In this document: positions 22,396 to 33,357 of the stretch, piece by piece | How positions within the stretch are numbered: position 1 is the first letter of the stretch | Layout of the letters: every line of letters starts with the position of its first letter | From: Cladorrhinum sp. PSN259 | Lineage: Eukaryota; Ascomycota; Sordariomycetes; Sordariales; Podosporaceae | Direction of reading: 5' to 3' | DNA: 64,000 nucleotides | NCBI GenBank assembly: GCA_033725935.1 | Contig: MU867104.1 | Location: 62,001-126,000 of the forward strand | The notes under the pieces: generated by a model | What the model saw: the letters and a program-made list of their open reading frames with translations, nothing else | Databases searched by the model: none | What the model was told of the DNA's origin: nothing | Program-made: the position numbers and the translations under genes

Positions 22396-23189
22396 GGTGT
22401 GTTCGGGAGTTCTCGGATGGAGTGGAAGGCGGTCATCACGATCACATGGAAGATGCCGGTTCGTCCTCGCGCTCATTGTCTGCAACCCGAACGCCAGCCG
22501 GTGCCCCTGTCGTCACATGTCAGGTTAGCTCAAATCCACCTCTCATGGCTTCCAACTCTCAAACACCAAGATGGATTCGAGAATTACTCCCTAGATCCAT
22601 TCGCCCGGAACGCGAATCTCTGTGACGGAGCCCAAAGGGAATACGACCAAGACCGCACCCCACTCGGATGTCTCGGTTACCAACCAACTACCGAACAACC
22701 CATGAGGTTGTTTGTTCGGGAGTCATCCACACAATGAATGCAGAGGATGAGGATATTCCACATGTAAATCTGGTAGATGCAAGAGATGATGCTGATAACT
22801 CGGCTCCGGACCATTTTCGTTCCGCAGCTCAGTGCTCCATGGTTCCTCGGATCTTCGTTCTTCTCGCCTTTTCAAGCTTCCAGAAGGACAGCCCTACCAG
22901 GTTAAGGGATGGATAGCCATGCCCGACGTTTTGACCGTATGCGGATATGATAACAATAACAGCAAAAAACCGCAGTGTGTGCAGGGATCATCCAAATGCG
23001 GTTGCGAAATCGGGCCCGGTTAACCGTCAGCCTCGGAGTCCGATCTTGTGCAACGCCGGATCGTATAAAGGGGACGAGCACTGTTTTCCCCAGAGCCAAG
23101 AAACCACTCAGGGATGAAAAGCGATTGATGGCCATTAGCAAGTCTAAAAACAAACCCTTTTTAACTTGACCGAACTTAACCCCCAAAGT
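22396..23189. other. P450 3' flank and AOX promoter
   Basis: No gene. The AOX-proximal half carries a TATA box at 23064-23070 and several CGG triplets (22999, 23011, 23017, 23034). Confidence 0.45.
23064..23070 (+). promoter_or_regulatory. TATA box of the alternative oxidase
   Basis: TATAAAG, 120 nt before the ATG at 23190, downstream of a cluster of CGG triplets. Confidence 0.5.
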
Positions 23190-24380
23190 ATGGCATCCCG
23201 TCTCAGAACATCCTCCCACAAGCTGAAGGGGTTCACCCTCGCCCCTTGTTCTTCTCGCCAAGCCACATCTTCCATCCCATACTTTCCACCAAACCGTACG
23301 CAACTTCGATATGCAGTCAGTGCGAGTATACCAACTTCAACCGTCACCTCACCCAGTCCAGCCAAAGAAGCAGCCACCCTTTGCCTCTCATGGCCGCACA
23401 AAGGATGGGACCACGACGTCGCCTCCCAAGTCGTAGCCAGCCACCGCACTCCTCGAAACCTCTCGGACAAGTTCGCCTATGCCCTCATCCGGATATGCAA
23501 ATGGGGAATGGACTTTCTGAGCGGGATGCCTCCAGAGACCCCGGCTTTTCGTCCCGGAGATGAGAAAGCGCTACTAGCAGCTCGACAGAGGACAATGACT
23601 GAATCACAATGGGTATGTATATATATCATATTTCCTTCTCCTTGTTTATAAACCGCCAAACTAACAAGAAATGTGTGAAAAAGCTGGTCCGTTTCATCTT
23701 TTTAGAATCACTAGCGGGTATCCCGGGCCTCGTGGCCGGTTCCCTCCGCCACTTATCCTCCATCCGCCGGTTCGCGCCCGACCAGGGGTGGATCAAGACT
23801 TTGCTCGAAGAGAGCTACAACGAGCGCATGCACCTGCTGACGTTCTTGACAATGTACAAACCGGGCTTCATCATGCGGGCCATGGTCTTTGCGGCGCAGG
23901 GGGTGTTTTACAACACTCTTTTTATAACGTATCTGATATCGCCCAAGTTCGTTCACCGATTTGTGGGCTACCTGGAGGAGGAAGCAGTGCACACTTACTC
24001 GAGGTGTCTGAGAGAGCTGGACATGGGGCTGTTGCCTCGGTGGACCGAAGACAAAGATTTCAAGATCCCGGAGGTGGCGGTCATGTATTGGGGCATGAAG
24101 GAGGGGAACAGGGGGATGAGGGATTTGGTTTTATATATAAGGGTAAGTTTTTCGCTGCCAAGGGTTCTTGTGGTAGGGAGAAATATGCTGACGATGATGA
24201 TCACGACAAAAACAGGCTGATGAGGCGTCACATCGGGGTGTGAATCACACTCTGGGGAATTTGGACCAAGAGACGGATCCGAATCCGTTTGTCGATGCTC
24301 ATTCGGCCGACAGTCACATGGCTGTTGCTGCTGTGAGGCCGGCTGGGTTGGAGAGAGAGGAGGTTGTTGGTAAACAATGA
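23190..24380 (+). CDS. aox: Mitochondrial alternative oxidase
   Basis: Three exons (23190-23612, 23684-24142, 24216-24380; introns of 71 and 73 nt with CTAAC and CTGAC branches) give 348 residues, normal for fungal AOX. It is the cyanide-insensitive ubiquinol oxidase of the inner mitochondrial membrane. The N-terminus (MASRLRTSSHKLKG...) is basic and Ser-rich, a matrix-targeting presequence. All di-iron ligands are visible: FLESLAGIPG, EESYNERMHLLTF, GYLEEEAVHTYSR and ADEASHRGVNH, the last formed across the second splice. The motif GNLDQETDPNPFV follows, with a 26-residue tail. The sequence differs from usual family members at several framework sites (LAGIPG, GSLRHLSSIRRF), so it may be a diverged second copy; that is inference. 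Confidence 0.93.
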
Positions 24381-25033
24381 GAAAATAAAAAGGGGCCGCA
24401 GGCCGGAGAATGATTTTAGCCCCGAGTGATTGCTTGAATGCATGAGTGGCGCCTCATACCTGATGATAGGTACATCATTCAACGGTTGCATGCGCAAAAA
24501 CAGCGGAACCGCATGCAATGCGTTTGCGACTCAAATTTTAAGATAGATTTGGAGTCCATTTCCAATGCTACTGGATAGTGGTAGTCCGCGACCCTCACAG
24601 TCCATGTTTGCATCATATTTGCTGCCATCTCATTGACATCACTCTCATAGAATTCTTTGTATTGTTTGTTCTTTCTTCCAAAATTTACCCCTGGATCATT
24701 AAGATGGATATGCAGCAGTATTTCCCAAAAAGGAGGACGCAACTATAAACATCCACAGCAGGGCCCTACGCGAGTCAGAATCATCCACTCTCACTGCGGC
24801 AGCGACGGAAAGAGAGTGAGTTCCTTTGAAAAATGGTTTTGAAGTTAACAACGATCCCGAATGTGCCGTTCATCTCGCTCCTCGCTCAAGGCCGGCTGTC
24901 CCCCCGACAATAATCTACAAGACATGGTTACCCTAGTATTTGACATCACTTCCTTTTCTTTACTGCTCTTCGAACAAATGTTTATCTATTTGTATTACCA
25001 GCTTGAAACATTATCACAGTGTAATTGGAAAGA
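24381..25033. other. Intergenic, nothing recognised
   Basis: AOX 3' flank and the region upstream of the tRNA gene. Short frames only. Confidence 0.4.
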
Positions 25034-25105
25034 GGCCTCGTGGCGCAACGGTAGCGCGTTCGACTCCAGATCGAAAGGTTATCCGTTCAAATCGGGTCGG
25101 GGTCA
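25034..25105 (+). tRNA. tRNA-Trp (anticodon CCA)
   Basis: A 72-nt cloverleaf without intron. The acceptor stem GGCCTCG pairs with CGGGGTC with one G-U at position 2 and another at position 5. The D-arm is GCGCAACGGTAGCGC. The anticodon arm is TTCGA-CTCCAGA-TCGAA with CCA in the loop. The T-arm is ATCCG-TTCAAAT-CGGGT and the discriminator base is A. It is followed directly by seven T. Confidence 0.93.
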
Positions 25106-25112
25106 TTTTTTT
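25106..25112 (+). terminator. RNA polymerase III terminator
   Basis: Seven T immediately after the discriminator base of the tRNA-Trp gene. Confidence 0.85.
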
Positions 25113-26099
25113 GGATATCATTGTCAGCAAACTCAAGCATTCATTTTTGGCGGAAATATAAAGTTACGGATATTATGCATGGTTCTTTTTTTTCGTCCTG
25201 TTTGTCCTTTTGCGGTTCATAAAAATATTTGGGGCTCGGTTTCCGTTCTCACCGCTCATGCTCCATCTATCTATCTGCCTTACTTGTTTTGTAATGCAGG
25301 GGTTTATGCTTGCCGACCATCAAGTGTACTGCTATCTCCGTCTTCTCTTCTTGTCAGTGTCGGCATCAAATAAGTCGTGAGAATGGGAGAATTTTGTTCT
25401 TTCCGAGACGTTTCCAATTTCTTAACCTAGAAAGAGAGATTTTCTGAATTTTTTTTTTAAAAAAAAAACCCCTGCAGGGAAAGGTTGTTGTCAAAGGACA
25501 AAACTAGTTTATTTCCCACCCCTTGTTGTCAAATCTCCTCGCACACATAAAACCATAGTGATTTATAAGAGGCGGGAAAACTATAATCACGCATGTTTTA
25601 ATGGAGTCTTACAATTACAAAGGGCGTATGTCGCTGAGCCGGTACGCAAAATTATATGTGCATTTGTAAGCGCACCACCATACGTGTTTAGAATCCCTCC
25701 GCCGAAACGGCGGGCAAGGGTATGCCACAATGTCGTAATAGTTCACCCGTCCCGACCGAGCCAACCAACAGTAGACTAGGTAGCGGCGCAACGGCCCGTC
25801 CCAATGCCACGACAGCCGGCTCGGACCCCTTCAAGGTGTACCATGTTTACAAATCCCCTTTGAGCCGTGACACGGCTTGTTTATCGTCCCGGTTGTAAGA
25901 CTAGGTATCGACCTTCAGGACCGCCGTGGATTCGGGTGAACGGTTTGTATAAGAATCCACTGAATCTCTCAATCTTTCTCCCTCAGAATAGAAATTCAGC
26001 ATCAAGCATTCAGCATCAACTTCCACCTTCAAACAACACCTCCCAGCATTGACACCAGCCCCTTTCAAACACAACTTCTCAAACCCAACCAATCCAAAA
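25113..26099. other. Intergenic with T10A10C4 block
   Basis: Contains T10-A10-CCCC at 25449-25472. The last 150 nt, with CA-rich sequence and repeats of CAGCATCAA, look like the leader of the GST-like gene; a TATAAG occurs at 25948. No other gene is supported. Confidence 0.4.
25449..25472. repeat. T10A10C4 homopolymer block
   Basis: Ten T, ten A, then four C followed by TGCAGG. Similar in form to the block at 18184-18231. Confidence 0.75.
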
Positions 26100-26828
26100 A
26101 TGTCTTCTTCCTCTTCCCAAACCATCCCGACCCTAACATTCTACCACTTTTCCGAATCGTGCTCCTTCACCGTCCGCGTCCTCCTGAACGAGCTCTCCCT
26201 CCCCTTTTCCTCCGTCAAAATGATAATGGACTATACGACTTTTGCCATGACCCCCACAGACAGTTCGCTGAGCGTGGAAGAGTACCGCTCCAAGGTCCAC
26301 CACATGGGCTACGTCCCCGGCCTGCGTCTCAATTTCCCCGAGGACGGGAGTGAAACATCCCTGACTGAGACGCCCGCCATTCTTTCGTATTTAATCTCTC
26401 TCGTACCCGAGAAGGAAACCGAGTTGTTGGGCAAGACGCAGTTGGAGAAGCACAAGAGTCTCGCGTGGCTGATTTGGCTCTCTGGCGCGTTGCATGCACA
26501 GGGCTACGGGCCTTTTTTCGTGCCTGGGCGGTATATTTCTACTGATGACGAAAAAGAGGTGGAGCGGGTCAAGAAGGCGGCGGTCAAGAAGATTGAGAGC
26601 TGCTATGAGAGCATCGAGAAGAGAATTCCGGACGGCGGAAAGTACTTTCAGGGAGGGGACGAGGTGACGGTCGTGGACCTGAACGCCTACATCTTTTGGC
26701 GGTGGGGCAAGAAGAACGGGTTCGAGATGGACAAGTATCCCAAGTACTCCGGGGTCTGTAAGAGGGTCGAAGGGAGGGAGAGCGTGAGGAGGAGCTTGGA
26801 GGAGGAAGGGCTGGAGGCTTTATTTTGA
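26100..26828 (+). CDS. Glutathione S-transferase-like protein
   Basis: Single exon, 242 residues, ATG in AAAAATG context. Residues 10-110 look like a thioredoxin-fold GST N-domain: LTFYHFSESCSFTVRVLLNELSLPF, with a Ser/Cys-containing loop (S18, S20, C21) where the catalytic residue usually lies, and the Thr-Pro-Ala-Ile (ETPAILSYL) glutathione-binding turn near residue 97. An all-helical C-domain follows, with the conserved VDLNAYIFWRWGKK core. The family conjugates glutathione to electrophiles in the cytosol. Substrate and subclass cannot be told. It is intact and lies alone downstream of the tRNA. Confidence 0.8.
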   Translation: MSSSSSQTIPTLTFYHFSESCSFTVRVLLNELSLPFSSVKMIMDYTTFAMTPTDSSLSVEEYRSKVHHMGYVPGLRLNFPEDGSETSLTETPAILSYLISLVPEKETELLGKTQLEKHKSLAWLIWLSGALHAQGYGPFFVPGRYISTDDEKEVERVKKAAVKKIESCYESIEKRIPDGGKYFQGGDEVTVVDLNAYIFWRWGKKNGFEMDKYPKYSGVCKRVEGRESVRRSLEEEGLEALF

Positions 26829-27192
26829 TCAACTTGAGTTGAGTTGGATTGTGTTGGATGAGTGGATTTAGGGGGTGGTCAGAATTAGAGCAGAAGATAC
26901 TTTTGTTGTTGTTATCTTTTGGGAAAAGGAGTGTTTTTGCATACCTGAGATCTCAATTATATATTGTATCTTGTCGCTGCTAGCATGATAGTGGGTTTCT
27001 TCCCCACTATTGTTCTCATATATGCTTCATGGATGATATGTCTTCAAGGTTAAATTCTCCAGTCTGGTCGTCTCTTGAGTCCAGGTGTTTGAATTTCGTC
27101 CTAAGAATTTAAAAGTGATAAGACAGTGCTTATACAGTCCGGTACACGTAGACTCGTTGTCAAATCCGTATGAGATCCTCCGTTGTTATTTC
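26829..27192. other. Convergent 3' spacer
   Basis: AT-rich spacer between the 3' end of the GST-like gene and the 3' end of the minus-strand NACHT gene. No feature. Confidence 0.5.
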
Positions 27193-30025
27193 TCAAGACT
27201 GAGATTGTCCACCCAACAGTCCCAGCCGCTCAATGCCTTTTCTAACTCGTTTCCGGATTCCAAGACTATGTTTGCTGGCACCTGCAGTTTCCCCCTTACC
27301 ATCGTTTGCTACTACATTCTTGTTTTTCTTTTCCATCTTCTCTTTTTGTTGTTGCTTTATCTTCCATAACTGATAGAATTCCTTCCCGCCAGGGGCTAGA
27401 TTTCCATACTCCCCCTGATAAAATGGTATGTCGTTGTATGCTTCCGGCGGCCACCTTCTCCTCGCTCTGTCTTCAAGAATAATCGCGTATAGATCCAAAT
27501 AATGTTGCAGGCTAAAGAGAAAGATGCCCCAGCCATCTTTACACTCTAATGGGAGGTCGAGCTGACCAAAACGGGACTCTAGAAAATCTTTCACACCAAA
27601 TCTCACCGCCATGTAAAATGCAATGACTTTTGCGGCGCACTCGTCATGTTCGCATGGGAATGGCCCTTCAGTGTCTATTGCTAGCAGCCTAAAGGCATTG
27701 CCCCCCGGCTCGTTTCCTTGGTAGGGTGGCGTATCTTGATCCTTTTCTACCTCATCGTCCATTGCCCGAACGGCTGTGTCTCCCAGTTCTTGTATAAATC
27801 GATGTTGCATACTCGAGCTCGTGCCTCGCGGATAGGCAAGGTCGATGTAGTGGATTGCAATGATCATCATCTTATTGACTTCCTCAACGCTTCCACGAGG
27901 AGTACATACTTTGAGGCGCGCAAACTGAGATAGAGCAAGTCTCTCGTTTGTGTTGAATCCGTCATCGTGATCACCCTTGGGAGCTGTGTCTGTGGCGGCA
28001 GTGAACCTCCTCCACACCTCAGGATCCTTGATATAGTCGCTGATGCTGCGATGAGAAAACTCGATGCGCGGTTTATCATACCACCTCGGCCAACCGCTCG
28101 CGGGAACAACTTCGAGAAGACCCTTAGTGCGGGCGGCAACAAGCCATTCAATCCGATCAACCTTCTCCTGGGACTCTTCACGAGTTAATAGTCGAACAGG
28201 AAGCCGGAATATCTCTTCTGGGTCGTCCTCTTCGGCGTAATGAAGTTCGATTGCTGAAATTGACAATTGACTTCGGGCACCTTGTACAATCTGTAAGAGC
28301 TGGCTTGTCTTTCGAAAGTCTTCCGGATTATTTTCAAGCGGTAAGAGTATCTTGTCGAACAAAAGACTCAGTTCTTCAGGGAGACTCTCAATTAGCCCCC
28401 GCAGCTTCTCAGGTTTTTCTCCATCTGTAAGGGCGTCGGTCAACATGCCGGTAACAAGGTAAACCCAAAGAAATACGCCTCTCGCCTTGCCCCTGATGTC
28501 ACGGATCAAAGCTTGTTTGAGAGCCGTGTTGAGCTTCGGGAAACGGGGGTGCTGGACAAGCTTCGAATCCACATAGTTATTGATGTCCGGCCCATTAACA
28601 TCCTCCATCTTCAGATGCGGCATTTTGGAGTACTCTTCCTGGAACTCGGGCCAGGCGCGACTTGATACGCAAAGCTTGGTGTAAGGTCCTCGAAGACTGT
28701 CGAGTAGCGCAATGACCTCGCGTGGCTTGCCTTCAAACTCGTCAAGGCCGTCGATGAATATCGCGACGTTCATTGTTGCTCTGGCTGCATCAACCAGCCG
28801 GCGAAGTGAGTGATGGAGTTCTTCATCAGTCCACGGGTCCTGCATTGCAAAGGGACCCAGCAGAGAGTAGGCGCGATACCGGTCCTGAAAGGTGGTCAAG
28901 GCGAGGTCTTCGCGCTGTCTCACGGCCTCATACAGAAGTCGTCTGAGGAGCCCGTTCCGATTTGTTTGCATTTTGTTGCCAGAATTCCAGAAGTATGATG
29001 AAAGAATCAGAAGTGCCCTTGGGTCTGCCCACTTCTGCAGTGTTTGCGATGTCCGATCGGAGTCGAGAATGAACTTCATGAGGGTTGACTTTCCAGAGCC
29101 AGGCTTACCAGTGACCCAGTAAATATCCAAATCAACATCTTCACTTTCCATCCAGTGAAGAAAACTGATCGGATCACCCTTTTTCCGTTTCGTTCGAGTG
29201 CCACTGGGTGAAAATATCCACCGTAGGGTTTTTTTGTGGGCATCGCGTATTGCTTCATACCGATGCTCCATTTCTTTGAACTTCAACTGTCCCAAGAGAT
29301 CGTTTACGAAATTGGCAGCAGTGAAAACATGTGCGCCGTCGTGAGCGGTGTCACCTGATACTGAACCAGTGCCGTGAATATTTCGAAGGACGGTTGCTTG
29401 AATTGTGCCATTTTGTTGGAGGCTTCTCTTGAGATCCCAGACCATATCGTGAACTTGAGAAACCTTTTCGGCTGAAACTGCATGTTCTTGCCCCAATGTT
29501 GCAATGGCAGACCTTGGGAGATGGTCAACATCTTGGCCTTACAGCAGCCTGCGGTAGTGAAATCTTGGAAAGGACTCACCTTGTTGCAGCTATCATGAGC
29601 AGTTCCAGTTGTCGTTGGTGACCTTCCAGTTGCTTCTGTAGCTCCTGAATCTCCTTGTTCTTCCACAATGTCGCCAGAGCTTCTTTGAAGCTTGACCAGA
29701 CCGAGGGCCCTGTCCCCTCATGCTGGCAGACCTTATCAATGATGGAAATCAGAGAATCCACGATTGTTTGGCATTCCTGAACAAGACGCTGGATTTCGAT
29801 ATCAATTTGTGAATTGGCCTTACTCGCTGACCCTCGGGCGGTATTGGTTTCAAGGTCTTTCCGAAGGCTGTGCAAGCTGTTGGAGATGGACTTTAAGTCC
29901 TTGCCTGTTGGCTCCAGGCTGGAAGAGCCGGTGTAGACATCGTAAGTCCCGGAAAGAAGTTTACTCGCAAAGTCAACGAACGATAGAACGGCAGAGGCGC
30001 ATTGTATAGCTGACCAAACCTCCAT
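27193..30025 (-). CDS. HeLo-like / NACHT STAND protein (intact copy)
   Basis: Exons 30025-29580 and 29512-27193 (67-nt GTGAGT...CCAAG intron) give 921 residues. Residues 1-150 (MEVWSAIQCASAVLSFVDFA, later GHQRQLELLMIAAT) form a helical HeLo-like N-terminal domain of the type that executes membrane-linked cell death. The NACHT NTPase follows: Walker A GKPGSGKS at 284-291, Walker B IFIDGLDE at about 400-407, and the sensor-like LCVSSRAWPEF. The C-terminal half contains the HRSISDYI motif found in this NACHT class and no WD40, ankyrin or TPR repeats. The tail is Lys-rich. The predicted role is non-self or pathogen sensing in the fungal immune-like system. It is head to head with a paralogue at 30778. 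Confidence 0.87.
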
Positions 30026-30777
30026 GGTGGTGGTAGTGGCAGACTAATGACACTGGGGGACTTTGGAGCTGAAGGTGAAGAAGCTGACATGGTTGGTTCA
30101 AAACTGATATTTCCCCTCATTTTCCAGCCCCCAAAAATGTTTACCCCACCTACCAACCACGTCTCGCATTTACGATCCTGTGCCCCTGTTCACAGAGTGC
30201 CAATGTGATGGAAAATGTATTTCTTCACGGATGAATATGTGCCAGTTGAATTTTGCAAATATTCCCACTCCCAGAATGATACACATGAGTCTTCATTTCA
30301 CCGTCACATCATATTATTATCCATTTATTTTTCACAGGAACATAGCTCAGGCGTCTCGCGGTGTCGTGGGCAACTTATTACCTCCAGCTACAGCATGAAT
30401 GTTGCTTGAGGAAAAAATAAAAGTGAATGTTGTGTCCCATTACTCAAATAGGTATAGTTGCATCGTTCATCTTCTTTCAAGCAGGCTGTGTGGTCGCCAG
30501 CGGGCAAAGGCTCTCCAGAACCAATCGTTCCAGGCTGTCTGCAAGGCATTTTCTCTGGCTAACCAGGGTGGAGGAGGGGCAGTTACGATCTGATCGCCCA
30601 ACCCTCTGGTTGGGTTTCTGGGTTGCGTTGATCCGTCACCAGTTTCTACCCGACCCGGGACCCAGGTGATGTGCATGCCGCCAGTCTCTGAAGAAGTCTC
30701 CTTCAGCTCGGCTCACTGCTTCATTCTGCCTTTGCTTCAATTCACTCACACCATCAATCAACAACTTCAATCATACC
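30026..30777. other. Shared divergent promoter of the NACHT pair
   Basis: 752 nt between the two divergent start codons. No gene or clear palindromic operator is seen. It may co-regulate both genes. Confidence 0.5.
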
Positions 30778-33357
30778 ATGGACCCCTGGTCGGCGGTGCA
30801 GTGCGCCTCTGCCGTGGTCGGCTTCATCGACTTGGCCGGCAGGCTCGTTGTCGGCACCTACAAAACGTACACGGGGGCTTCGGATCTTAGAGCCACAGCC
30901 AAGGAATTGGAAAATGTACGCCAAAGACTCCGCGCTCTTGGAGATGGCGCCAAATCAGACAACAAACGGTCAAAGTCAAAGGCGCATACCGAGTTCCATG
31001 AGCTGTGTGGAAAGTGCGAGGAGGCCATCGATTCAATGCTCGGCATCATCAAGAAAGTCTGCGAGGTTGGGGAAACGAATCCGTCACTGTGGTCCTCCCT
31101 GAAAGAGAATGTTGGGAAGCTGTGGAGTACGAACGACGTTGGGGAATTGCAAAAGCAGCTGGAGGGATATCAACGACAACTGCCGGTTCTGATGATAGCA
31201 ATTATCAGGTCTGAGCATGAAGCATCTACAGGGGTGATCTTGGAAACCCACCAGATTGTTCAGAGAATAGGCGAAAAGGTCGACCAGCTTGGAAGGTTTC
31301 AAACTGGTGAGGGAAGCTACCATGATAAAGACCAGTTCGCCGACTACTTGCTCCACCATCTTCTGTACAGGGAGATGGATGACCGTTTTGATGCAATCCA
31401 TTTGGCACACAACGACACAGCGAACTGGATTTTCGAATACACCGTGGCCAACGACAAGCAGAACTTTGTCTAGTGGTTGGAACACAGAAATACTGACCCA
31501 AAGTCAGATTCAGATATCTTCTGGGTTACAGGGAAGCCGGGGTCTGGCAAATCCACCTTGATGAAGCATATCGTTGCCGCCCCTGAGACATCGGAAAGAT
31601 TGGGAAAATGGGCGGGGGAAAGGCCACTTTTAGTCCTATCTTCCTATTTCTGGATTTCTGGAGGCGAAAAGCAAAGAAACAAGGCAGGATTTCTCAGGCG
31701 GCTCTTCTATCAAGCTGTCGATAAACACCGTGACTTTGCAGCCGACGTGTTTCAAGAGGACCTACGGTCCTACCGGATCTTTGGTCCCTATTTACCCCGG
31801 AACGACAGCCCTTCAGAAAGCTTTTGGAGCGACCTTGAGCTTGAACGTCTTATTCGCAAGCTGGTGGGCACCGCTTGCAAGACCATGAATGTTGCCATAT
31901 TCATTGATGGTCTTGACGAGTATGGCGGAAATCCCAACGATATCATCAGTCTCTTGGACGGCATTTTTAGAGCTTCTGGGACCAATGAAACAAATAAAAG
32001 GTTGAAGCTCTGTGTTTCGAGCCGACCTTGGCCCGTCTTTCAATCACGCTTCTCATGCAAGCCAAGCATAAAAATGGAGGACCAAAATGGGCCCGATATC
32101 AAACACTATGTCACGTCCACTCTACAAAGGCATCCCCGCTGGGAGAATCTCGACAGAGAGCGCGCACAGGAACTGAATGGAGATATTGCGGAGATGGCCG
32201 AAGGGGTGTTCTTGTGGGCATATCTTGTGACAGGATTGCTGACCGATGCCCTCAATAACGGAGACGGCCTAGAGGACCTTCAACACCTACTCAACAGGCT
32301 TCCGTTGGAACTCACTGAACTGTTTGAAAGGATCCTAGGGTCGCTTGAGATAAATCAGGAAAGATTTCGAAAGGCAAGCGAGCTCCTAGAACTTATCCTA
32401 GTTACAGACGACATGAGCCTCCCGGCCTTGTGGGTATTCTACGCGCTCTTGGATCCAGAAGAGATTTATGGGATTTCATATCAATGGTTGCGTCCGAGCC
32501 AGCTGAACGAGAAGATTGATCAGGTTAAATGGATGGTTTCTGCGCGAACCAAGTGTCTGTTGGAGGTGGCCCCGGGTCCTGCCATCAGTGACAGCGACAG
32601 TCATGTTAACTTTGACAGTTATGATGTGCAGTTCATTCACCGGACAGTCGGCGACTACCTCAAACAGCCGACCGTAAGAGAAAATCTCCAACGGGCCATA
32701 AAGCCCACAGAGAAGCATCCGCAAACCTTCAACCCCCACGAACGGCTTGCATTGGTTCAATTGGCCCGTCTCAAAATATTCTATCCGAACATTTTCGAAT
32801 CTATAAGGCCAATTGCATGGTTGTTGGATGGTGTTGGTTACATCACTCGAGCCTATCCCGGAGATAGCCTCACTGAAAAAGATGTTCGAAACCGGTTTCT
32901 GAGAGCAATCACGACAGCGAATGGATTAGAGGGCCTGAACTGGCCATTTAGTCAAAGTGAGCTGTCATATGCGCTATTTAGGTTGCCCTGCATGCATTCG
33001 GAATGTCGGGAAAAAGCTGTTCCGCTAGGTGTGGCCACCAGATTTGGCTTGGACGACTTTATACGAGCCAGCGTGAACCAGGTCCCGTCATCCTGCAGGA
33101 AGGTATGGCTAATCCATACATTTTCACTCTTGATTCTTCGAGATAGAGTCCTTTCAGTAAGGCCTGCCCACAAGCAGCAGGAGTTGCGGGGACTCTACCT
33201 TAGGAATCTCGATGGCGAGATAAACATGGAAGACATGGCTGCTGCGAAGAAGCGCTATAGGAGGTGGCAGATAGACGAGAGGCTACGACGGAATAAGGAA
33301 GGGTTAGTGGGAGGTTTAAATTGGATAAAACGAGGCTTGACCTCTGGCAGCCGGTGA
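30778..33357 (+). pseudogene. HeLo-like / NACHT paralogue with in-frame TAG
   Basis: The same architecture as the minus-strand neighbour, in one exon of 859 sense codons, but codon 232 (31471-31473) is TAG. Upstream: MDPWSAVQCASAVVGFIDLAG, a HeLo-like domain, up to NDKQNFV. Downstream, in the same frame: WLEHRNTDPKSDSDIFWVTG with Walker A GKPGSGKS (about 252-259), Walker B IFIDGLDE, LCVSSRPWPVF and HRTVGDYL, ending at 33357. The rest is free of stops and shifts, so the break is recent, or a sequencing error, or the product is a stand-alone 231-residue HeLo-like protein. TAG could arise from CAG by one C-to-T change. It lacks the intron of its paralogue. No intron consistent with removing the TAG is visible. 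Confidence 0.75.

Noticed and set aside
23671..24243. 190-codon frame overlapping the alternative oxidase
   Set aside because: Shadow frame of the AOX exon 2; the AOX frame has all conserved motifs.
20843..24380. A secondary-metabolite cluster made of the P450 and neighbours
   Set aside because: No polyketide synthase, peptide synthetase or terpene gene is present in the window, and AOX is a respiratory gene.
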